DNA from: Flavobacteriales bacterium
GTDB lineage: Bacteria > Bacteroidota > Bacteroidia > Flavobacteriales_D > UBA2798
DNA: 47,703 nt
Direction: 5' to 3'
Assembly (NCBI GenBank): GCA_019694795.1
Contig: JAIBBF010000023.1
Location: 1 to 47,703, forward strand
A program made the translations under genes and the position numbers. The notes beneath the pieces were generated by a model. It saw nothing but the letters and a program-made list of their open reading frames with translations. It did not search any database and was not told the DNA's origin. Each line of letters opens with the position of its first letter. The stretch's first letter is position 1. Of the stretch, positions 24,825-34,767 are shown one piece after another.

Positions 24825-26810
24825 TCACGAAATCGGAACTCTTACCGTTGCTACGGTTCCACTTCCCGGTCCGGCTTCGAAATTGACATCCCCGTTGATG
24901 GTATTGATCCGTGTTGCAATATTCATCATGCCGATGCCCTCCCGTTTTGCGCCTGCATCAAATCCTTTTCCGTTATCCTCCACCATCATGATTAAAAATC
25001 CCTTGTTCCGGAACAATTGCACCACCACCTGATCGGCGCCTGAATGCTTAACGATGTTATTGATGAGTTCCTGACAAATCCGGTATAAACTAACCTCCAC
25101 CTTCTCCGAAAAGCGTCCTTCAATTCCGAACACTTCAAATTCGTAACGAATGGAGGAATGTCCCAACGATTTTGCCAGCATATCTTCCAATGCAGGAACC
25201 AAGCCGATTTCCTGCAGAACTTTTGGCATCATTTGGTGCGATATAGAGCGAACTTCAGTGGCAGAATCATCGATAATTTTAGTGAGATCAGCAATGGTTT
25301 TTTCTTCCCCGGGCAGATCCGTACTAATTCGCTGATGTAATTTTTGTATAGCCAGTTTTAGTCCACCTAATTGCTGACCAATCCCGTCGTGCAATTCACG
25401 TGCAATTCGTTTGCGTTCTTCTTCCGTAGCCAGAATAACTGCTTCAATTCCTTTTTCACGCTCAGCGATAATCTCAGCATCCTTTTGTGCTTGTATGGCA
25501 CGGCGTCGCTTTTGTTCGAAGAATAAAACCATGAACAAAACCGCAACGGAAGCAAATCCAATTCCCCAGATCCATTTGGTACGATTCGATGCCTTCAGAT
25601 CAGCATCTTTTTTCTTCAATTCCAAATCGGCATTTACCGCCTTCGCTTCGAGTAATTCCTTTTCCTTTTTTTCAGTTTCAAAACGGGTTCTCATTTCTGC
25701 CACCTGATTTTTTAAATCATCATCAAAAATGGAATCCTTCAATAAACTGTATTGCTCCATGTAGAAATAAGCACTATCCGGCTGAGCAATCATCGTTTTT
25801 AATTTCGCCAGTTTCATATAGGCAAAAAGGATTTCATGCTTCGTTCTTATCTCTTTAGAAATGGACAAGGCTGCATGCAAAGAAGAAGAGGCATTTTTAA
25901 AATCCTTTAATCCCATTTGCGCTTCACCGAGTGAAATTAATACAGATGAAATGGCTTTTTTATCGTTTAACCGACTCCTGATTTCAAAGGCTTCCTGAAG
26001 TATGGGAAGAGATAAGCGGTACTGCCGGCGTGTAACGTATAAACCGCCCAGATTATTTAATTGCACGGCCAGTTCTTCGGGTTTATCCATTAAACGAAAT
26101 TCCGAAATGGCCAGTTTCCAGTTTTCAATCGCCTGTGTGCTGTCGCCCGATTCATAATACACATTGGCCAGGTTTCCATGTGAAGCAGCCATGCCGTATT
26201 GATCACCAATTTCGATGCGAAGCTTGAGCGCGCGCTGATGCATTTCGAGTGCTTTCTTGTATTCCCGCAAATTGAAATGAAGCACGCCCAGGTTATTTAA
26301 CACATAGGTGAGGTAAAATTTTTGCTGTAATTTTTCATAGATCGCCAGCGCTTTGTAATTATACTCTAGAGCTTCTTTCAACTGAAAACGTTCCTGGTAA
26401 ATAATTCCCAATTTATTATATACCGCTGCTTCACCCAATTCATCGTTTAAGCGTTTGCGAATTTCAAGTGAAAGATGCAACAGGGTTATAGCTTCATCGT
26501 ATTCATTTTTGTCAATGTAAACAATGGCGATATCGTTGTATGCTTGTGCAATTCCTTTTTCCCAATTTAATTTTTGGGCAAGTAACAAGGCTTGTTTTCC
26601 GAAATTTAAAGCTGTATCCGAATGCACTGAACGGTGATAAAAACATAAATCCGACAACAATTTCACCTTGTTGGAGTCCTCGGGCATTTGCCGCGCAACG
26701 GTTACAAGGCTATCGAGTTGACCAGCTCTAACGTCAATGCAAAAACTCTTTGCGAGGGATAATCCCAGCAACAAAACACAACGAAAAAAAAGTTGCAAGC
26801 AGGATTTCAT
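24825..26810 (-). CDS. TPR-containing HisKA_3 sensor histidine kinase
   Basis: 661 residues. N-terminal signal; then about six to seven tetratricopeptide repeats over residues 40-360 (AYNDIAIVYIDKNEYDEAITLL, VLNNLGVLHFNLREYKKALEM, QLNNLGGLYVTRRQY...); a coiled-coil; one membrane segment (WIWGIGFASVAVLFMVLFF); a second coiled-coil; HisKA_3 with ARELHDGIGQQLGGLKL (phospho-His about 474); and HATPase (ELINNIVKHSG, DNGKGFD, GIGMMNIATR). The TPR part is probably periplasmic and the kinase cytoplasmic. Partner is the NarL-type regulator downstream. Its start shares a base with the stop of the acyl-CoA carboxylase gene (TAATG). Confidence 0.95.
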   Translation of the reverse strand: MKSCLQLFFRCVLLLGLSLAKSFCIDVRAGQLDSLVTVARQMPEDSNKVKLLSDLCFYHRSVHSDTALNFGKQALLLAQKLNWEKGIAQAYNDIAIVYIDKNEYDEAITLLHLSLEIRKRLNDELGEAAVYNKLGIIYQERFQLKEALEYNYKALAIYEKLQQKFYLTYVLNNLGVLHFNLREYKKALEMHQRALKLRIEIGDQYGMAASHGNLANVYYESGDSTQAIENWKLAISEFRLMDKPEELAVQLNNLGGLYVTRRQYRLSLPILQEAFEIRSRLNDKKAISSVLISLGEAQMGLKDFKNASSSLHAALSISKEIRTKHEILFAYMKLAKLKTMIAQPDSAYFYMEQYSLLKDSIFDDDLKNQVAEMRTRFETEKKEKELLEAKAVNADLELKKKDADLKASNRTKWIWGIGFASVAVLFMVLFFEQKRRRAIQAQKDAEIIAEREKGIEAVILATEEERKRIARELHDGIGQQLGGLKLAIQKLHQRISTDLPGEEKTIADLTKIIDDSATEVRSISHQMMPKVLQEIGLVPALEDMLAKSLGHSSIRYEFEVFGIEGRFSEKVEVSLYRICQELINNIVKHSGADQVVVQLFRNKGFLIMMVEDNGKGFDAGAKREGIGMMNIATRINTINGDVNFEAGPGSGTVATVRVPIS

Positions 26811-28354
26811 TAAAGTGGAATGTTTCCGTGTTTTTTACGAGGAAGATTCACCACTTTATTCTCGAGCATTTTAAAGGCACGTATTAATTTTTCGCGGGTT
26901 TGTTCAGGACGTATAACTTCATCGATAAATCCGCGTTCTGCAGCTTTATACGGATTTGCAAAAAGACGATTGTACTCATCTTCTTTCTCCTTTAGTTTTG
27001 CAGCCTGATCTTTCGCTTCACTGATTTCTTTTCTGAAAATAATTTCAGCAGCACCTTTAGCACCCATCACTGCAATTTCTGCCGATGGCCATGCATAATT
27101 CATATCCGCTCCAATGTGTTTCGAATTCATTACATCATAGGCACCACCGTAAGTTTTGCGGGTAATCACCGTAATACGGGGAACTGTTGCTTCAGAAAAG
27201 GCATACAACAATTTTGCACCATTGGTGATAATCCCATGCCATTCCTGATCCGTTCCGGGTAAAAATCCGGGGACATCTTCAAACACGAGCAATGGAATAT
27301 TAAAGCAATCGCAGAAACGCACAAAACGCGCTCCTTTGGTTGAACTCTTAATATCTAAAACTCCTGCTAAATAAGCGGGCTGATTAGCAACAACACCGAT
27401 ACTTCTGCCACCGATGCGTGCAAATCCAACTACAATATTTTCTGCAAAGTCTTTATGCACTTCAAAAAATGAATCCCCATCCACCACATTCGAAATCACT
27501 TCACGGATGTCGTAAGGCTGATTCGGATTTTCAGGAATGATTTTATTCAACGCGGGACGTAATTCATTTCCATCGGAAGTGTAAGGAACGAATGGAGGTT
27601 GCTCTTCGCAATTGAGTGGAACGTACGACAAAATCGATTTGATTTGCTGAATACATTCCATTTCATTGGCTGCGGTAAAATGTGTAACGCCCGACTTACT
27701 TGCATGCGTCATGGCACCACCTAATTCTTCACTGGTCACTTCTTCATGCGTTACCGTTTTCACCACATTCGGACCGGTAACAAACATGTAACTCTGCTGT
27801 TCTACCATCAAAATAAAATCCGTTAATGCAGGCGAATAAACCGCACCACCGGCACAGGGACCCATAATAGCAGAAAGCTGCGGAATAACTCCCGAGGCTA
27901 AGGTATTTCTGTAAAAAATATCGGCATATCCTGCCAATGAAACTACACCTTCCTGGATGCGCGCACCACCTGAATCGTTAAGACCAATAACCGGACAACC
28001 ATTCTGCATGGCAAGATCCATGATCTTACAAATTTTCTCAGCATGGGTTTCAGAAAGTGAACCACCGAAAACAGTAAAATCCTGTGCAAACACATACACC
28101 TGTCTGCCATCCACTGTTCCATATCCCGTTACCACACCATCACCTAAATATTTTTCTTTATCCAATCCAAAATCAACTGCACGGTGCGAAACCAATGCGC
28201 CGATTTCTTCGAAAGAACCCTCATCGAGCAAAAAATGAATGCGCTCGCGGGCGGTTAATTTTCCTTTTTTATGCTGTGCATCAATACGCGCTTGTCCACC
28301 CCCCAATTGAGCTTCGGCTAACTTAGCGTTTAACAAATCGATCTTCTCTTGCAT
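26810..28354 (-). CDS. pccB: Acyl-CoA carboxylase beta subunit (propionyl-CoA carboxylase type)
   Basis: 514 residues, carboxyltransferase subunit. Signatures: [102 protein letters not shown] and [15 protein letters not shown], ending KHGNIPL as in propionyl-CoA carboxylase beta. Transfers carboxyl from biotin to propionyl-CoA (or another acyl-CoA). No biotin carboxylase or carrier is in the window, so the alpha partner is encoded elsewhere. It is first in an operon with the histidine kinase. Confidence 0.94.
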   Translation of the reverse strand: MQEKIDLLNAKLAEAQLGGGQARIDAQHKKGKLTARERIHFLLDEGSFEEIGALVSHRAVDFGLDKEKYLGDGVVTGYGTVDGRQVYVFAQDFTVFGGSLSETHAEKICKIMDLAMQNGCPVIGLNDSGGARIQEGVVSLAGYADIFYRNTLASGVIPQLSAIMGPCAGGAVYSPALTDFILMVEQQSYMFVTGPNVVKTVTHEEVTSEELGGAMTHASKSGVTHFTAANEMECIQQIKSILSYVPLNCEEQPPFVPYTSDGNELRPALNKIIPENPNQPYDIREVISNVVDGDSFFEVHKDFAENIVVGFARIGGRSIGVVANQPAYLAGVLDIKSSTKGARFVRFCDCFNIPLLVFEDVPGFLPGTDQEWHGIITNGAKLLYAFSEATVPRITVITRKTYGGAYDVMNSKHIGADMNYAWPSAEIAVMGAKGAAEIIFRKEISEAKDQAAKLKEKEDEYNRLFANPYKAAERGFIDEVIRPEQTREKLIRAFKMLENKVVNLPRKKHGNIPL

Positions 28355-28371
28355 GATGTAAAATTAGGCTT

Positions 28372-28401
28372 TAAAAATAGCGAGGATTTAGCACTTACAA
28401 A
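28372..28401 (-). promoter_or_regulatory. Promoter of the pccB-kinase operon
   Basis: Minus-strand TTTG (complement of 28398-28401), 18-nt spacer, then TATTTTTA (complement of 28372-28379), one mismatch from the consensus. Predicted start near 28366, about 12 nt before the gene. Confidence 0.45.
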
Positions 28402-28488
28402 GCGAAAAAAGCAAAAAAAGACCGAAAAAGAGCAAAATCGGAAATACATATAAAGCACTATTATTCAATAATTTAAATGCCAATACGC

Positions 28489-28518
28489 TTGAATTATTTA
28501 GCCCGTGCATAACATTTG
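28489..28518 (+). promoter_or_regulatory. Possible promoter of the DUF3108 gene
   Basis: TTG at 28489-28491, 18 nt, then TAACATTTG, which has one extra base relative to TAnnTTTG. It lies in the 205-bp divergent gap from pccB, 41 nt before ATG 28560. I saw nothing else in the gap beyond A-rich tracts. Confidence 0.35.
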
Positions 28519-28559
28519 GAACGCTTTTTGCGTTTTCATTCTCAGAAAAACACACGATT

Positions 28560-29363
28560 ATGAAACGCTCAGTCCTTTTACTCGCCTTTGCTTTTACTGC
28601 TTATGCTGCAGGAGCTAATACGCAGGATCAAAACAACGAGGGTAGTTTTAGAAAAATAAATAACGTCTCCTTTAAACCAGGCGAAGAATTACGTTACCGT
28701 ATGCACTACGGATTTGTAGATGCAGGAGAAGCCACCTTAAAGGTGAAGGATTGCGACCGCAAAATGAACGGAAGAAAAATGCTTCACGTTGAGGGAGTGG
28801 GTAACACCATTTCTGCATTCGACTGGTTCTTTAAAGTGCGCGACCGCTATGAGTCGTACATCGATGCAGAAGGTGTGTTCCCCTGGTTGTTCATACGCCG
28901 TGTAAATGAAGGCGGATATGTCATTAATCAGGATTATACCTTTTTACAACACAAGAAAAAAGTGGATAACGGCGAAGGAAAAACCTTTGAAACACCGGAA
29001 ATGGTTCAGGATATGATCTCCGCTTTTTATTACGCCCGAACACTCGATTTTCAGAATGCAAAAAAGGGTGATGAATTTACCATTCCCATGTTTTACGACA
29101 ATACCAACTTCCCTTTAAAAATTAAATTCGTGGGCAGAGAAACCATCAATGTACGAATGGGAAAATTCAGATGTCTGAAATTTGCTCCCGTGGTGGAAAA
29201 AGGACGCGTATTTAAATCGGAAGAAGATTTGGCGGTTTGGGTGACCGACGATAACAATAAAATTCCACTATTAGCAAAAGCGAAAATCCTTGTGGGATCC
29301 ATTAAAATGGAAGTGGTGGAATACAAAAATCTGGCATCGCCTATTTCTAAAGTGACAAAATAA
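28560..29363 (+). CDS. DUF3108 domain-containing exported protein
   Basis: 267 residues with a signal peptide (MKRSVLLLAFAFTAYAAGA). The mature part begins FKPGEELRYRMHYGFVDAGEATLKV and has WFFKVRDRYESYID, FIRRVNEGGY and PMFYDN, all recognisable for DUF3108, a periplasmic family of beta-rich proteins with a possible lipid or cell-wall-related role that has not been proved. It is a single-gene unit with its own terminator; the next gene is a cell-wall peptidase. Confidence 0.86.
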   Translation: MKRSVLLLAFAFTAYAAGANTQDQNNEGSFRKINNVSFKPGEELRYRMHYGFVDAGEATLKVKDCDRKMNGRKMLHVEGVGNTISAFDWFFKVRDRYESYIDAEGVFPWLFIRRVNEGGYVINQDYTFLQHKKKVDNGEGKTFETPEMVQDMISAFYYARTLDFQNAKKGDEFTIPMFYDNTNFPLKIKFVGRETINVRMGKFRCLKFAPVVEKGRVFKSEEDLAVWVTDDNNKIPLLAKAKILVGSIKMEVVEYKNLASPISKVTK

Positions 29364-29381
29364 TTTTCTCTCCATCAACTG

Positions 29382-29412
29382 AAAGCGAAATCAATACGGT
29401 TTCGCTTTTTTT
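29382..29412 (+). terminator. Rho-independent terminator after the DUF3108 gene
   Basis: AAAGCGAAA (29382-29390) pairs with TTTCGCTTT (29400-29408), followed by a T-run to 29412. Confidence 0.82.
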
Positions 29413-29477
29413 ATTCGCAAATAATTGTCCACAACCCGCTCTTGATAATTCAAACCAATTCAAGCCTTCGATTTTTC

Positions 29478-29485
29478 TATTTTCG
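29478..29485 (+). promoter_or_regulatory. Possible -7 element of the M23 peptidase operon
   Basis: TATTTTCG, one mismatch from TAnnTTTG. It would start transcription near 29491, 17 nt before ATG 29508, and supports that ATG over the ATG at 29442, which is upstream of the element. No TTG at the right distance. Confidence 0.35.
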
Positions 29486-29507
29486 TAAGCAAGATCATTT
29501 GGAAATT

Positions 29508-30809
29508 ATGGGTATAAAATCAGGAATAGCATCAATTGTAACTTTTATTGTTTTAACGAGCATCTTCCACACCTCGTGTTCCGAAAATCAGCAAGAAAGC
29601 ATTCCCGAAAAAGATACCCTTCCAAAATACGAACCCCGCATCGAATACGGATTCCTTTTAGATACCTTTAATGTGGTGCAGGATAAAATTAAAAGCGGAA
29701 TGACCCTTTCGCATTTGTTTAGTCCCTATGGAATCTCTCAGCAAAAAATTAATGTTGCCGATCAATTAGGAAGAGACAGCGCAGGCTTGAAATTTATCAC
29801 CGAAGGAAATAAATACACTGTATTGCGAAATAAAAAAGATTCTTCGAAAACCTATTATTGCATTTATGAAAAAAACCGGGTAGAATATATCATTTTCGAC
29901 TTCCGCGATTCGGTGAATGTTACATTGGTAAAACGTCCTGTTACCATTACACAAAAAGAAATCGGAGGAGAAATTGCCAAAAACTCGAACCTGGTTTTTA
30001 CTATAAAAGATCAATTAGGCGATGATGCCGTTGCGGGGGAACTTGCAGAAAGTATTGCACAGATTTTTGCATGGACCATCGACTTCTTTAAACTTTATCC
30101 CGGAGATAAATTCAAAGTAATTTATGAGGAAAAACAAGTGGAAGGAGAACCCTATGGCATTGAAGAAATAAAAGCCGTGTATTTCTTTAACATCTCTGCC
30201 GAATATTACGCCTTCCGTTATACGCAAAATGGCGAAGTCGGATATTGGGATCAAAACGGAAAAGGGATGAAACGCCCTTTCCTAAAAGCGCCGCTTAAAT
30301 TTTCAAGAATGACATCCGGATATACCATGCGTCGTTTTCACCCGGTGCAGAAAATATACAAAGCACATCTTGGTACGGATTATGCAGCACCTACTGGAAC
30401 ACCCATTATGGCAACGGCCGACGGAACAGTGGAATCGGCAGGATATACATCAGGGAATGGAAATTTTGTGAAGTTATACCACAACAAAACATACCAGACC
30501 GCCTACCTGCATATGAGTAAAATTGAAGGTGGAATGCACAAAGGAATAAAAGTGAAACAAGGACAAATAATCGGTTATGTAGGATCCACCGGATTAGCAA
30601 CGGGTCCGCATGTATGTTACCGCTTTTGGAAAAACGGACAACAAGTTGATCCGCGTGCTGAAAAATTTCAGGCAACAGAACCGATTAAAGAAACCGAACT
30701 TGCTGCTTTCAAAGAACACATTAATCCTTTATTGCAAAAATTAGATTCCATTAAAATTACTCCGGCAAAAGAAGTTGCTCCCGAACCTGAAAACGATAGT
30801 CTGCAATGA
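29508..30809 (+). CDS. M23 family peptidase lipoprotein (LytM type)
   Basis: 433 residues from ATG 29508 with a lipoprotein signal ending SIFHTSC. Domain order: an OapA/LysM-like N-terminal domain (SGMTLSHLFSPYGISQQKINV), a middle SH3-like region, and a LytM endopeptidase domain with HLGTDYAAPTGTPI (H287, D291), AYLHMSK and TGPHVCYRFW. Normally the last motif is HxH; here the second His is Cys (H368, C370). The enzyme probably cuts peptidoglycan cross-links in the periplasm, or is a regulator if the Cys change inactivates it. The next gene overlaps by ATGA. Confidence 0.88.
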   Translation: MGIKSGIASIVTFIVLTSIFHTSCSENQQESIPEKDTLPKYEPRIEYGFLLDTFNVVQDKIKSGMTLSHLFSPYGISQQKINVADQLGRDSAGLKFITEGNKYTVLRNKKDSSKTYYCIYEKNRVEYIIFDFRDSVNVTLVKRPVTITQKEIGGEIAKNSNLVFTIKDQLGDDAVAGELAESIAQIFAWTIDFFKLYPGDKFKVIYEEKQVEGEPYGIEEIKAVYFFNISAEYYAFRYTQNGEVGYWDQNGKGMKRPFLKAPLKFSRMTSGYTMRRFHPVQKIYKAHLGTDYAAPTGTPIMATADGTVESAGYTSGNGNFVKLYHNKTYQTAYLHMSKIEGGMHKGIKVKQGQIIGYVGSTGLATGPHVCYRFWKNGQQVDPRAEKFQATEPIKETELAAFKEHINPLLQKLDSIKITPAKEVAPEPENDSLQ

Positions 30810-32167
30810 GAAAACTAATTCCATATCTGTTTCTCTTATGGAGTACAATTGCCTCGGCGCAAAGTCCCTGTTCTGTGCTTGAAAACTACATTCCAACCGG
30901 AGATGAACCGGAAGTAATTATCAAAGTAAAACTTCACATCGTTCAATACGCAGAAAATGATCCGCGCAACTATACCATCAAAGACACTTCCTTATTGCGG
31001 GAACAGATAAATCTGATTAATTCATTTTACACTGCACTCGATGCTCCAACACTTTTACCACCCGCTGAAGTAGATCACCTAAGAAATGCACACATTCGTT
31101 TTAAAATTATTGGTTTTAAATTCCATGTTAATCCCGATTTGTGGGACCGCATAGCTTATGAACCATTGTACAATAAACAATTTCCAATTGCGATCGATTC
31201 TCAACTCAACACTAAAAACACATTTTACATTAAAGGTCAACACGGATTTCGCTTTAGAAGAAACACGGATGTTTTACTCATTGATGCGAACAAAAAAAGT
31301 TTTCAGTCTAAAATCGACACCGCCTATTTCGATAAAAGCGTAAAAAAAACAGTGATTAAAACAGTGAGCTCCTGCGCAGCGGATTTTCAACCGGCAGAGC
31401 TAACCTATTTCGCTGAAAACAATCGCAATTGCAGCGATGATTTATTTAAGCAGTTAACCCATAGCGATAGCTCATGTCTCCATATTTTTTACACCGGATC
31501 CAGCATGAAAGAGTCGGCATTCGGTTGTGGTCCCTCCCCTTTTTATCTGAATGTATCCAACTACCTGAAAGGTGGCGACTGGGCCAATGCGCAATTATCG
31601 GCGCATGAATTGGGACATTGCCTGGGATTATCCCATACCGATCGACCGCAATTCGATGATCTTCCTAAAAAAGATAAATTCGGCTTTATCGATTGTGATA
31701 GTGTTGAAGTATCCAACAACATTATGGGATATAATAAATGCAGGAGATATTTATCGCCCAAACAAATTGCATTTATCCATCAGGAATATTCGCTTAAACC
31801 ATACCGTATCCGTACAACCGTGTATTGTGATTATGATCCGCAATACAATTTTGAAATCCGTAAAAACACCACATGGAACCGGGCTATGGTGATTGGTGGA
31901 GATTTAATCATCCGCAAAGGAAAAACCTTAACCGTAAATTGCATGGTTTCCTTACCGGATGGCGCAAACATTATTCTGGAAGAAGGATCGCAGCTGATTG
32001 TAAATGGAAATGTAATTACCAATAATTGCGGATCCACCTGGGATGGAATTTTATTTTGCTCGAAGTATACCGGAGACAAAACAAAAATGACTCCTCCCAA
32101 AAAGACAAAGGGAGAAGTCAAATTACAAAACGGGGGACGACTAGAGCGTGTAAAAAATAATCCCTGA
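30806..32167 (+). CDS. Secreted metzincin-type zinc metalloprotease
   Basis: 453 residues with a signal peptide (RKLIPYLFLLWSTIASAQ). The catalytic motif is HELGHCLGLSH (first His about 267), with the Met-turn in NNIMGYNKC, so a complete metzincin active site. The propeptide/N-terminal region (VIIKVKLHIVQYAENDPRN..) resembles M43 proteins. The C-terminal 90 residues (MVIGGDLIIRKGKTLTV..NIILEEGSQLIVNGN) look like a short beta-helix, as used in surface proteins; there is no T9SS sorting signal. Overlaps the M23 gene by 4 bp and ends 1 bp from convergent cysS. Confidence 0.82.
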   Translation: MRKLIPYLFLLWSTIASAQSPCSVLENYIPTGDEPEVIIKVKLHIVQYAENDPRNYTIKDTSLLREQINLINSFYTALDAPTLLPPAEVDHLRNAHIRFKIIGFKFHVNPDLWDRIAYEPLYNKQFPIAIDSQLNTKNTFYIKGQHGFRFRRNTDVLLIDANKKSFQSKIDTAYFDKSVKKTVIKTVSSCAADFQPAELTYFAENNRNCSDDLFKQLTHSDSSCLHIFYTGSSMKESAFGCGPSPFYLNVSNYLKGGDWANAQLSAHELGHCLGLSHTDRPQFDDLPKKDKFGFIDCDSVEVSNNIMGYNKCRRYLSPKQIAFIHQEYSLKPYRIRTTVYCDYDPQYNFEIRKNTTWNRAMVIGGDLIIRKGKTLTVNCMVSLPDGANIILEEGSQLIVNGNVITNNCGSTWDGILFCSKYTGDKTKMTPPKKTKGEVKLQNGGRLERVKNNP

Positions 32168-32168
32168 A

Positions 32169-33638
32169 TTATTCAAGCATCCATTCCACACCCTCTTTGG
32201 TGTCTTTAATTACAATTCCTGCTTCTTTCAGTTTATCGCGAATAGCATCACTTGCTGCCCAATCTTTATTTTCACGTGCTTTTTTCCGCATTTCAATAAT
32301 CATTTGCATAACGGCATCTAAAGCAGCGTTATTTCCGCCAGATTTTACCTCAGAACGAAATCCTAAAATATCCGTTACCATCGATTTGAAAAATGCGATG
32401 AATTCTTCAAGATCCTTCGCTGTTAATCCCGCTTTATTTTCGAGCATGAGGTTAATTTGTTTCACTCCTTCAAATAAAATCGCAATTAAAATCGGCGTAT
32501 TAAAATCGTCGTTCATTGCCGCATAACATTCTTTCTTAAAATCGGCAACACTGAATGTAGAAGATGTAGCAGGATTTATTTTTTGCAATGCATCCACGGC
32601 AATCATAAAGCGCTTAAACCCTTTTTCTGCAGCCTTTAATGCTTCATTCGAAAAATCGAGCGTAGAAGCATAATGCGATTGCATCATAAAAAAGCGAACG
32701 GTCATTTCCGAATATCCTTGTTCAAGAACGGGATGTGTTCCATGAATCAATTCATGCGGTAAAAACGAATTGCCTTTCGACTTACTCATTTTTTCTCCGT
32801 TAACAGTAAGCATATTTCCATGCAGCCAATAGCGAACAGGACCATGTCCCACGCATGCGGTATTCTGCGCAATTTCCGATTCGTGATGCGGAAACTTTAA
32901 ATCCATTCCACCACCGTGAATATCGAATTCTTCGCCCAGGTATTTAGTGCTCATGGCAGAACATTCTAAATGCCATCCCGGAAAACCATCACCCCAGGGT
33001 GAAGGCCAGCGCATAATATGTTCTGGTGATGCTTTTTTCCATAATGCAAAATCTGCAAAAAAGCGTTTTTCGTCCTGACCATCCAAATCCCGCGTATTTT
33101 CAAAAAGCTCCTCTACATTTCGGCCACTCAATTCACCATACTTATGTTTTTGCATATAAGCACGCACATCAAAATAAACCGAACCATCCACTTCATAGGC
33201 AAAACCATTATCAAGAATTTGTTTTACCATTTCTATTTGCTCAATGATATGCCCGGTAGCGGTAGGCTCTATGCTTGGTGGCAGACAGTTAAATTGTAGC
33301 AATACATCATGAAAATTATTTGTGTATTTCTGCACGATTTCCATTGGTTCTAACTGCTCCAATTTCGCTTGCGTTCCTATACGATCTACCCCTTCATCAA
33401 ACTCGGTAGTGATATGTCCCACATCCGTGATGTTGCGTACATAACGGACTTTATACCCCAGGTGATGCAAATAACGAAACACCATATCGAAGGTGATAAA
33501 GGTTCTGAGATTACCAAGATGCATGTAATTGTAAACGGTGGGACCGCAGACGTACATGCCTACAAATGGACTTTTAATCGGAACAAATTGTTCCTTTTTG
33601 CGGGTAAGGTTATTGTATACAAATAGCGGATGTTCCAT
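32169..33638 (-). CDS. cysS: Cysteine-tRNA ligase
   Basis: Charges tRNA-Cys with cysteine. 489 residues, class I synthetase. [22 protein letters not shown] holds the zinc-binding Cys and the HIGH-type motif (MHLGN); [12 protein letters not shown] and HHESEIAQN hold other zinc ligands; [11 protein letters not shown] is the KMSKS motif. The C-terminal helical domain ends in [14 protein letters not shown]. Complete and of usual length. Confidence 0.97.
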   Translation of the reverse strand: MEHPLFVYNNLTRKKEQFVPIKSPFVGMYVCGPTVYNYMHLGNLRTFITFDMVFRYLHHLGYKVRYVRNITDVGHITTEFDEGVDRIGTQAKLEQLEPMEIVQKYTNNFHDVLLQFNCLPPSIEPTATGHIIEQIEMVKQILDNGFAYEVDGSVYFDVRAYMQKHKYGELSGRNVEELFENTRDLDGQDEKRFFADFALWKKASPEHIMRWPSPWGDGFPGWHLECSAMSTKYLGEEFDIHGGGMDLKFPHHESEIAQNTACVGHGPVRYWLHGNMLTVNGEKMSKSKGNSFLPHELIHGTHPVLEQGYSEMTVRFFMMQSHYASTLDFSNEALKAAEKGFKRFMIAVDALQKINPATSSTFSVADFKKECYAAMNDDFNTPILIAILFEGVKQINLMLENKAGLTAKDLEEFIAFFKSMVTDILGFRSEVKSGGNNAALDAVMQMIIEMRKKARENKDWAASDAIRDKLKEAGIVIKDTKEGVEWMLE

Positions 33639-33692
33639 GATGTAAAGTTAATTCAAAAATTTTCCGCTCTGCGAAAGAATGATCTGTTAAGC

Positions 33693-33722
33693 AAAAAAAA
33701 AGCCCCGAAGTCTCGGGGCTTT
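33693..33722 (-). terminator. Rho-independent terminator of the MORN-type gene
   Basis: AAAGCCCCGA / TCGGGGCTTT around a 4-nt loop. On the minus strand a T-run (complement of the A-run 33693-33700) follows. It separates the MORN-type gene from cysS on the same strand. Confidence 0.85.
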
Positions 33723-33739
33723 CTATTTTTTTAGAAGGA

Positions 33740-34621
33740 TTAGTCAATCTGACCGTCACCAACATATTTTCCGTTTTTGTACATCTCGATTTTAAGAAGG
33801 AGACCATTTTTGTCGTATTTGTACCATTTACCATTGTACAATTTACCGCCTTTAAATTCTCCGTCCTGCACCAAGCGCTTCTGGTCGTCGTAAAGTTTGT
33901 TATAACCATCCTTCACTTTCACATCTGCTTCATTGGCTTTCAGATTTGGATCTGTTGAAGCAACTTTATCAGGTATTCCATCATCCAGTGTTACCGGAGG
34001 ATTTACCATTTTAAATTCTTTTTCAGTTCCTGCATTTACTTTTCCGCCGGCAAATGTTTTCTTTTCTTTTACATCACCATTGGGATAGTAGCGTGTCATT
34101 TCTCCTTCTTCAACTCCATTATTAGAAGTAAACTCTAATTCTTTTTTTCCGTTGGAATAGTAGTAAACAACTTTACCTGCAGTTTTTCCAGCTTCATTAA
34201 AGGTTTTTTCCTGAGCTACTTGTCCATTGGGATAATAACGTTTAAAGCCCCCGGTATTGGCATTGTTTTTCCAATTTCCTTCTTCTTCAACTTTTCCGTT
34301 ATCGTAATAGGTAACGTATTTTCCGTTTGGACGATTGTTTTTGTACTCCACTTCACTTTTGGTGTTTCCATTGGAGTAATAGGTTTTCCACATTCCAACT
34401 TTCTTGTTGTCTTTGTAGTCACCTTCCTCAACAGGTTGTTCAGGTTTGAACCCCGGAGTAGCTTTCATGGATGCAGTAATCACCCAGTGACCCTGACGCC
34501 AGCCATTGGCATCGGTTTGGTTTATTTGTCCTTGACCGGCAGCTTGTACATTTACCGTGCTTACCAGTAAAAACAGCATACCCAAAAAAGGTAGTATAAG
34601 TTTCCTCATATCAAATCCCAT
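33740..34621 (-). CDS. Exported MORN/YwqK-type repeat protein
   Basis: 293 residues with a signal peptide (MRKLILPFLGMLFLLVSTVNVQA). At least five repeats of the form xxYYxNGxxxxE run from about residue 75: YYSNGNTKSE, YYDNGKVEEE, YYPNGQVAQE, YYSNGKKELE and YYPNGDVKEK, plus a related C-terminal unit KYDKNGLLLKIE. Databases often name these YwqK antitoxins, but no toxin gene is near, so I treat it only as a repeat protein exported to the periplasm or surface. The ATG at 34621 has GAGG about 6 nt upstream; ATG 34609 is the alternative. Confidence 0.8.
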   Translation of the reverse strand: MGFDMRKLILPFLGMLFLLVSTVNVQAAGQGQINQTDANGWRQGHWVITASMKATPGFKPEQPVEEGDYKDNKKVGMWKTYYSNGNTKSEVEYKNNRPNGKYVTYYDNGKVEEEGNWKNNANTGGFKRYYPNGQVAQEKTFNEAGKTAGKVVYYYSNGKKELEFTSNNGVEEGEMTRYYPNGDVKEKKTFAGGKVNAGTEKEFKMVNPPVTLDDGIPDKVASTDPNLKANEADVKVKDGYNKLYDDQKRLVQDGEFKGGKLYNGKWYKYDKNGLLLKIEMYKNGKYVGDGQID

Positions 34622-34767
34622 TTTTATCCTCGCTTCAATTTACATCTTTTAATGCCTCGTCGACCTGATTTTCGCCCATCGGAGATGAATTGTCGACCAA
34701 CGCTGGCTTCAATAAGACGTTATCATTTGGTTTCGGTTGTTTAAAGATAGTTACGAATTTAACATTT

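Noticed and set aside
32167-32169. Missing terminator between the metzincin gene and cysS, 1 bp apart and convergent.
   Set aside because: Convergent ends this close are common in compact genomes; no truncation of either protein is visible.
33740-34621. Toxin-antitoxin module suggested by the YwqK antitoxin name of MORN-type repeats.
   Set aside because: No toxin-like gene is adjacent to this protein or to the second one at 39819, and both have export signals.
34658-34697. Two GTCGACC heptamers 33 bp apart, possible operator.
   Set aside because: Short, lying between two minus-strand genes without clear promoter placement; chance is likely.
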